A stretch of 20,994 nt of DNA from the NCBI GenBank assembly GCA_023404705.1, contig JAEYAU010000301.1:1-20994 (forward strand), written 5' to 3'. The notes under the pieces were generated by a model. That model was given only the letters and a program-made list of their open reading frames with translations, was not told the origin of the DNA and searched no databases. The stretch comes from Pseudomonadota bacterium (GTDB taxonomy: Bacteria; Pseudomonadota; Alphaproteobacteria; Rhizobiales; Xanthobacteraceae). The position numbers were made by a program, and so were the translations under genes. Each line of letters starts with the position of its first letter. Position 1 is the stretch's first letter. Shown piece by piece: positions 16,193 through 20,994 of this stretch.

Positions 16193-17593
16193 ATGCTGCA
16201 GACTCCCGATGTCGCCCCCGTGATGGCCCTGCCGCCGGTTCCCGACTGGCTGAACCAATGGGCGCGCTTCGCGGCTGAGGTGCGCTTCAAGGACCTAGAT
16301 GCCGGCGTGATCCATCGCACCCGTCAGGTGCTTTACGATTCGATCGCCGCCATCGCGGCCGGCGCGCAGGAGCGCGAGGTCGCCGACCTCGCGGAGCGCC
16401 TTGCACGTCTCGGCGGGACCGGCGGCATCGATACGGCGGCAATCGGCCTGCATCGGCGGCTGCCCGTCACTACCGCGGTGCTCGTGAACGGCACCGCCGG
16501 CACCATGCTGGAGCTCGACGAGGGCAATCAGTTCGCCCGCGGCCACCCCGGGATGCATGTGGTGCCGGCCGCGCTCGCGACCGCCGAGCGGCTCGGCGCC
16601 TCGGGCACCGACCTGCTGCTCGCCCTCGCACTCGGCTACGAGATCGGTGCGCGCGTCGGAATTGCCTCGAAGCTGCGCGTCACCATGCACCCGCACGGCA
16701 CCTGGGGCACGATCGGCGCCGCCGTTGCGGTCGCCAAGCTATGCGGCGCCGACGCCGAGCAGATGCGCGAGGCCATCAACGTCGCCTCGACCCTCGGGCT
16801 CGGCACCTCGCGCCGGACCATGCTAGAGGGCGGCACGGTCCGCAACAGCTTCGCGGGCTGGTCCAACCACATGGGCCTGATCGCCTGGGAGATGGTCGAA
16901 GCCGGCTTCACGGGCGAAGTGGACGGCGTCGGCACGGTCTACGGCACTGTCATCGCCGACAACTTCCGTCCCGACGAGATGACCGCAGAGCTCGGCCGGC
17001 GCTGGGAGATCGCGCGCAACTATTTCAAGCGCCACGCATGCTGCCGCTACAATCACGGCGCCCTCGACGCGCTTGCGCGCATCACGGCGGAGGCTGGTGG
17101 CCGACTCGATCCTGCCGCAATCGCGCGCATTGATGTCGCGACCTATGTCTGGGCCGCGCAGCTCGCGGGCCAGGATCCGCACAACATGCTGGCGGCGAAA
17201 TTCTCATTGCCGTTCTCGATCGCCACCACGATCGTGCACGGCATGGCGAGCGTCGAAGCGTTCCGCGATGCGGCGCTCGCCAATTCCTCCATTCGCGACC
17301 TCGCGCAGCGCATCTTCGTGACCGAGGACAAGGCGCTCACCGCCAAGCTCCCAGGCCTGCGCCCCGCACGCGTGACCGTCACGCTCAACGACGGCCGCGT
17401 GCTGCGCGCCGAGAGCCTGACCAATCGCGGCGACACCGAAGATCCTTATTCGGAGGACGAGGTGCGCGCGAAGTTCATGGATTTGTCGGAGCCGGTCTGG
17501 GGCCGCGCTCACGCCGAGAGGATCCTGCGCACCTGCGAGACGCTCGACCAGGCCGCGGACATTAAGACGCTCATGGAGTTGATCGCCGCATGA
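16193..17593 (+). CDS. MmgE/PrpD family protein (2-methylcitrate dehydratase-like)
   Basis: A 466-residue protein (470 if ATG 16181 is used) of the MmgE/PrpD superfamily, which includes 2-methylcitrate dehydratase, cis-aconitate decarboxylase and several isomerases/epimerases. The helical N-terminal domain shows LYDSIAAIAAGA, then NGTAGTMLELDEGNQFARGHPGMHVVPAALA, and HPHGTWGTIGAA, all characteristic. KRHACCRYNHGALDAL is the later substrate-region motif (family: K-x-y-x-x-C/H). A smaller C-terminal lid domain follows. No cofactor motif is expected. It is coupled to the transporter upstream and to a C-C lyase downstream (ATGA), the same pairing as PrpD with PrpB in the methylcitrate route, but no methylcitrate synthase is present. 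Substrate unknown. Confidence 0.9.
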   Translation: MLQTPDVAPVMALPPVPDWLNQWARFAAEVRFKDLDAGVIHRTRQVLYDSIAAIAAGAQEREVADLAERLARLGGTGGIDTAAIGLHRRLPVTTAVLVNGTAGTMLELDEGNQFARGHPGMHVVPAALATAERLGASGTDLLLALALGYEIGARVGIASKLRVTMHPHGTWGTIGAAVAVAKLCGADAEQMREAINVASTLGLGTSRRTMLEGGTVRNSFAGWSNHMGLIAWEMVEAGFTGEVDGVGTVYGTVIADNFRPDEMTAELGRRWEIARNYFKRHACCRYNHGALDALARITAEAGGRLDPAAIARIDVATYVWAAQLAGQDPHNMLAAKFSLPFSIATTIVHGMASVEAFRDAALANSSIRDLAQRIFVTEDKALTAKLPGLRPARVTVTLNDGRVLRAESLTNRGDTEDPYSEDEVRAKFMDLSEPVWGRAHAERILRTCETLDQAADIKTLMELIAA

Positions 17594-18474
17594 GTTCATC
17601 GCTTGCGATGCGGCTGCGCGAGAAGCCGATCGTCGTCGCTCCCGGCGTCTACGACGCGCTGACGGCGGCGCTCGCGGCCGAGGCCGGCTTCCCGGCGCTC
17701 TATGTCTCGGGCGCCGCGATCGCCTATACGCGGCTCGGCCGCCCCGACATCGGCCTCGTCTCGATGGCGGAAGTGGTCGACACCATCGCACTCATTCGCG
17801 ACCGGGTGCCAACGCCGCTCATAGTCGATGCCGACACGGGCTACGGGAACGCGCTGAATGTGGCCCGCACCGTGCGCATGTTCGAGCGTGCCGGTGCCAC
17901 CGCGATTCAGCTCGAGGACCAGACGACGCCGAAGCGCTGCGGCCATCTTGGCGACAAGGACGTGATCCCCGCCACCGAGATGGCCGGCAAAATCGCGGCC
18001 GCGGTGGACGCCCGCCATGATGCCGCAACGCTGATCATTGCCCGCACGGACTCGGTCGCCGTCGAGGGCTTCGAGCGTGCGCTCGAGCGCGCGGGGCTCT
18101 ATGCGGAAGCGGGCGCCGACGTCCTGTTCGTCGAGGCGCCGAAGACGCGCGAGCAGCTCGGCGCCATCACGGCCGCGCTCGGTAGCGTGCGGCCGCTGAT
18201 GGTCAACATGGTAGAGGGCGGACAGACGCCACTCGCCGGCGCGGCCGAGCTCGAGAGGATCGGCTTCCAGCTCGTCATCTTCCCGGGCGCGATCGTGCGC
18301 GCGCTCGCCCATGCGGCGCAGGACTTCTACGGCACATTGGCGCGGGACGGCACGACCGACGCCTTCCGCAACCGCATGTTCGATTTTGACGCGCTCAACC
18401 GCGTGATCGGCACGCCGCAGATGCTGGAAGAGGGGCGCCGCTACGAAAGCTATACGGGCAAGGGCAAGGCATGA
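17590..18474 (+). CDS. Isocitrate lyase/PEP mutase family C-C lyase
   Basis: A 294-residue TIM-barrel enzyme of the ICL/PEPM superfamily. Motifs in order: PGVYDALTA (18-26), the substrate/Mg region VDADTGYGN (79-87; Asp80, Asp82), QLEDQ (107-111), and the catalytic-loop motif KRCGH (115-119) with the active-site Cys117 of true lyases. IIARTDS (149-155) follows. Presence of the loop cysteine argues for C-C bond cleavage (2-methylisocitrate lyase, 2,3-dimethylmalate lyase type) rather than phosphonate mutase or oxaloacetate decarboxylase activity. The product would be pyruvate or glyoxylate plus an acid. It overlaps both neighbours by ATGA. The exact substrate is not determined. Confidence 0.9.
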   Translation: MSSSLAMRLREKPIVVAPGVYDALTAALAAEAGFPALYVSGAAIAYTRLGRPDIGLVSMAEVVDTIALIRDRVPTPLIVDADTGYGNALNVARTVRMFERAGATAIQLEDQTTPKRCGHLGDKDVIPATEMAGKIAAAVDARHDAATLIIARTDSVAVEGFERALERAGLYAEAGADVLFVEAPKTREQLGAITAALGSVRPLMVNMVEGGQTPLAGAAELERIGFQLVIFPGAIVRALAHAAQDFYGTLARDGTTDAFRNRMFDFDALNRVIGTPQMLEEGRRYESYTGKGKA

Positions 18475-20222
18475 GTTTCGATCCCGTCACGCTGGCGGTC
18501 CTCAAGGGCCGGCTCGAGCAGATCGTCGACGAGATGGACGCGACGCTCTACCGCTCGGCCTTCAATCCGATCATCGCCGAAGCGCGCGATGCCTGCCACG
18601 GGCTCTACCACGCCGAGACCGGCGCGACGCTGGTGCAGGGCGGCAAGGGCTTGCCGATCTTCGTCGGCGCCATGGCCTTCGCGGTGAAGGCCGTCATCGA
18701 CAAGGTGGCTGCTGACGCAGCGGCCGGCCGCGATCGGCTGGCACCCGGCGACATCTTCCTGTTCAACGATCCTTACGACGGCGGCACGCATCTCAACGAC
18801 TTCCGCCTCGTGCAACCGCTGTTCCGCGGCGACAAGCTGTTCTGCTGGCTCGCCTCGGTGGGGCACTGGCTCGACATCGGCGGCAACGTTCCGGGCGGCT
18901 TTAACGCGCGGGCGACCGAAAGCTTCCAGGAGGGCGTCCGCATCCCGCCCGTGAAGTTCGCCCGCGGCAGCGTCATCAACGAGGACATTGTCGCGATCCT
19001 CGCCGCCAACTCGCGCGTGCCGAATTCGAACTACGGCGATCTCAACGGACAGCTCAACGCGCTGGCGCTCGGCGAACGCCGCCTCAACGCGCTGCTCGAC
19101 GAGTACGGCGAGGGCACGATCAACTCCGCGCTCGACGCCTTCACGGCGCGCGCCGAGACCTTGATGCGTGAAGCGATCGCGGCGCTGCCCGACGGGACCT
19201 ATCGCTTCGACGATTTTCTCGACAATGACGGCATCACGGACGAGCCGCTGCGCATCGCCCTCGATCTGACGATCGCGGGCGACCGCATGACGCTCGACTT
19301 CACGCGCTCCTCGCCGCCCTGTGCGGGTCCGCTCAACATCGCGTATTCGACGTCGGTTGCCTGCTGCTACGTCGCGCTCAAGCATGTGTTCACCGATGTC
19401 CCCGCAAACGCCGGCTGTCTGGCGCCGATCACCTTCGCGATCCCGGATACCACCCTGCTCGGCGTGAAGGCGCCGAAGCCGGTCGGCGGCTACACCGAGA
19501 CCATCCTGCGCGTGATCGGCGTCGTGTTCGGCGCGCTCGCGCAGGCCGTGCCGGAGCGCGCCACGGCCGGCCCGTTTGGAACCATCAACGCGCTCTCGCT
19601 CGCGGGTCATCGCGACGATGGCGCGCGCTGGGTCATGTTCTGCTTTTTCGGCGGCGGCCTCGGCGGCAATCCGGAGAGCGACGGCCTGAGCCACGCCAAC
19701 AACCCGATTTCGACCGCCACCATTCCGCCGGCCGAGATCCTGGAGGCTGCCTATCCCGTGATCTTCACCCAATGGGCGCTGCGGCCCGACAGCGCGGGCG
19801 CGGGCAAGCATCGCGGCGGGCTCGGCGCCGTCTACGAGATCGAGGTGCTGGCGAAATCGGGGGCCGACGTGTTCCTGCTCGGCGAGCGCGGCAAGTTCGC
19901 GCCCTTCGGCGTGAACGGCGGGACGCCAGCCGAGCTCAACCGCTTTGTCTGGCAGACCGACAGCGGCGAAGCCTCGCCGCCGCTCGCCTCCAAGGTCACC
20001 GACGTGAAGATCCGCGCCGGGCAGCGCGTGCGCCTGGAGACGCCGGGTGGTGGCGGCTTCGGTCCGCCCGAGGAACGCGCGCCGGACGCCGTCGCGCGCG
20101 ACGTGCGTCTCGGTTACGTAAGCCGCGAGGCGGCGCGGACTCTCTACAAGGTGGCGGTTACGGAGTCCGGCGACGTCGATGCATCTGCGACAGCAAATCT
20201 GCGGCGCGGAGCTGCGGCATGA
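18471..20222 (+). CDS. Hydantoinase B / oxoprolinase-type subunit
   Basis: A 583-residue HyuB-family protein. It opens DPVTLAVLKGRLEQIVDEMDATLYRSAFNPII, and then shows GDIFLFNDPYDGGTHLNDF (93-111), GHWLDIGGNVPGG (131-143) and, near the C terminus, the glycine-rich GGGGFGPPEER followed by DVRLGYVSREAAR. These mark the family, which includes N-methylhydantoinase, 5-oxoprolinase and the acetone/acetophenone carboxylases. It works with an HyuA ATPase subunit to cleave or carboxylate a substrate at ATP cost. Here B precedes A, the reverse of the commoner hyuA-hyuB order. ATGA overlaps occur on both sides. Substrate unknown; annotation as hydantoinase is by family only. Confidence 0.92.
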   Translation: MSFDPVTLAVLKGRLEQIVDEMDATLYRSAFNPIIAEARDACHGLYHAETGATLVQGGKGLPIFVGAMAFAVKAVIDKVAADAAAGRDRLAPGDIFLFNDPYDGGTHLNDFRLVQPLFRGDKLFCWLASVGHWLDIGGNVPGGFNARATESFQEGVRIPPVKFARGSVINEDIVAILAANSRVPNSNYGDLNGQLNALALGERRLNALLDEYGEGTINSALDAFTARAETLMREAIAALPDGTYRFDDFLDNDGITDEPLRIALDLTIAGDRMTLDFTRSSPPCAGPLNIAYSTSVACCYVALKHVFTDVPANAGCLAPITFAIPDTTLLGVKAPKPVGGYTETILRVIGVVFGALAQAVPERATAGPFGTINALSLAGHRDDGARWVMFCFFGGGLGGNPESDGLSHANNPISTATIPPAEILEAAYPVIFTQWALRPDSAGAGKHRGGLGAVYEIEVLAKSGADVFLLGERGKFAPFGVNGGTPAELNRFVWQTDSGEASPPLASKVTDVKIRAGQRVRLETPGGGGFGPPEERAPDAVARDVRLGYVSREAARTLYKVAVTESGDVDASATANLRRGAAA

Positions 20223-20994
20223 GCAGCACCATTGTCGGCGTCGATGTCGGCGGCACCTTCACGGACTTCTTCCTGTTCGACGAAGCGCACGGCGCCTTCC
20301 GCACCGCCAAGGTGCCGTCCAATCGCGGCGACGAGGCCGTCGGCTTCCTGGCCGGTCTCGAAAGCTTCGGCGCGGTTCGCGAGCTCGGCTCGATCGTGCA
20401 CGGCACGACGGTCGGCACCAATGCGCTGCTCGAGCGCAAGGGCGGCCGCATCGGCCTGATCACCACGCAGGGTTTCCGCGACGTGCTGGAGATGCGCCGC
20501 CGCGACCGCCGCTATACCTGGGGCCTCTGGGGCGACTTCGTGCCAGTGGTCGATCGCGACCTGCGCCGTGAGGTGGCCGAGCGCACGCTTGCCGACGGCA
20601 CGGTTCGCGTCGCAGTCGATCCCGGCGAGGTGAGGGACGCCGCCCGCGCGCTGCTCGCCGGCGGGGCCGAGGCCGTCGCCATCGTCTTCATCAACGCCTA
20701 TGCCAATGACGCGAACGAGCTGGCCGCACTCGCGGCCGTGCAGGCGGTCTGGCCGAATGACCACGTCGCCTGCTCGTCGCAGATCCTGCCCGAGATCCGC
20801 GAGTTCGAGCGCACGTCGACCACCGCGCTCAACGGCTATCTGCAGCCCGTGGTCGGCTCCTATCTGGCCAAGCTCGAAGGCGCGCTTGCCAAGAGCCGCT
20901 TCGAGGGTGCGTTCCACATCGTCCAGTCGAACGGCGGCGTGATGTCGACCGCGACCGCGCGCCGCCTGCCGGTGCGCACCGCGCTCTCCGGGCC
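20219..20994 (+). CDS. Hydantoinase A / oxoprolinase-type subunit (partial, cut by window end)
   Basis: The first 258 residues of an HyuA-family ATPase subunit (full length usually about 680-700). It starts at ATG 20219, overlapping the HyuB-type stop as ATGA, and stays open to the right edge. Visible motifs: VGVDVGGTFTDFFLFD (6-21, phosphate-binding actin/hexokinase-like fold), HGTTVGTNALLERKGGRIGL (61-80), REFERTSTTALNGYLQP and IVQSNGG. These are the standard HyuA N-terminal signatures. It should form a complex with the preceding B-type subunit and supply ATP-dependent activation of an amide or carbonyl group. Further operon members may lie beyond the edge. Confidence 0.92.
   Translation, partial: MSSTIVGVDVGGTFTDFFLFDEAHGAFRTAKVPSNRGDEAVGFLAGLESFGAVRELGSIVHGTTVGTNALLERKGGRIGLITTQGFRDVLEMRRRDRRYTWGLWGDFVPVVDRDLRREVAERTLADGTVRVAVDPGEVRDAARALLAGGAEAVAIVFINAYANDANELAALAAVQAVWPNDHVACSSQILPEIREFERTSTTALNGYLQPVVGSYLAKLEGALAKSRFEGAFHIVQSNGGVMSTATARRLPVRTALSG

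Noticed and set aside
18450..19811. 453-codon minus-strand open frame opposite the HyuB-type gene
   Set aside because: Antisense shadow of a clear HyuB-family gene.

Overview
The window is GC-rich DNA, densely packed with genes. Nearly every gene is supported by strong third-position GC and by family motifs. Gene content points to an alphaproteobacterium of the Hyphomicrobiales (Bradyrhizobium / Xanthobacteraceae type): a PuuD-type urate oxidase with a fused cytochrome c, Liv-type ABC transporters, a hydantoinase/oxoprolinase pair, a TIGR02594-like peptidase, a candidate EcfG-type promoter, and CTCAGGATGAC-type intergenic palindromes. The taxonomic call is inference. No rRNA, tRNA, CRISPR array or insertion sequence was seen.

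Left part (1-7900). puuD and an M20 allantoate-amidohydrolase-like gene overlap (ATGA) and run rightward as the end of a purine (urate to allantoate) breakdown module. Facing them is a DoxX-like membrane protein whose stop codon forms a hairpin with that of the hydrolase. Further right, on the minus strand, are an orphan serralysin-type RTX metalloprotease with no type I secretion genes beside it, rimO (ribosomal protein uS12 methylthiotransferase), and a small secreted protein ending in 23 glycines with a good intrinsic terminator.

Middle (7887-10740). A secreted cysteine-peptidase-like protein (TIGR02594/NlpC-P60 type) is followed by a leuC-leuD pair (aconitase superfamily, TGATG overlap), all on the minus strand. 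The LeuD-like subunit departs from the usual family motif, and no leuA or leuB is present, so the pair may hydrate something other than isopropylmalate.

Right part (10743-20994). Divergent from leuCD, a GntR/UTRA regulator starts an apparent operon: a Tat-exported periplasmic binding protein, two Liv-type permeases, two Liv-type ATPases, an MmgE/PrpD protein, an isocitrate-lyase/PEP-mutase-family C-C lyase, a hydantoinase B-type subunit and a hydantoinase A-type subunit (cut by the right edge). Adjacent genes from livH onward overlap by 1 to 8 bases or use coupled starts. Together with the divergent LeuCD, the set resembles a methylcitrate- or dimethylmaleate-type route (dehydratase/isomerase, hydratase, lyase) joined to an uptake system and an ATP-dependent ring-opening or carboxylating enzyme. 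The substrate is not identifiable from the sequence. This cluster is the most interesting candidate for an undescribed catabolic pathway here.

No gene-free stretch exceeds about 300 bases. The larger gaps (3546-3734, 5631-5812, 7139-7335, 7666-7886, 8421-8609) hold ribosome binding sites, hairpins and candidate promoters listed below.
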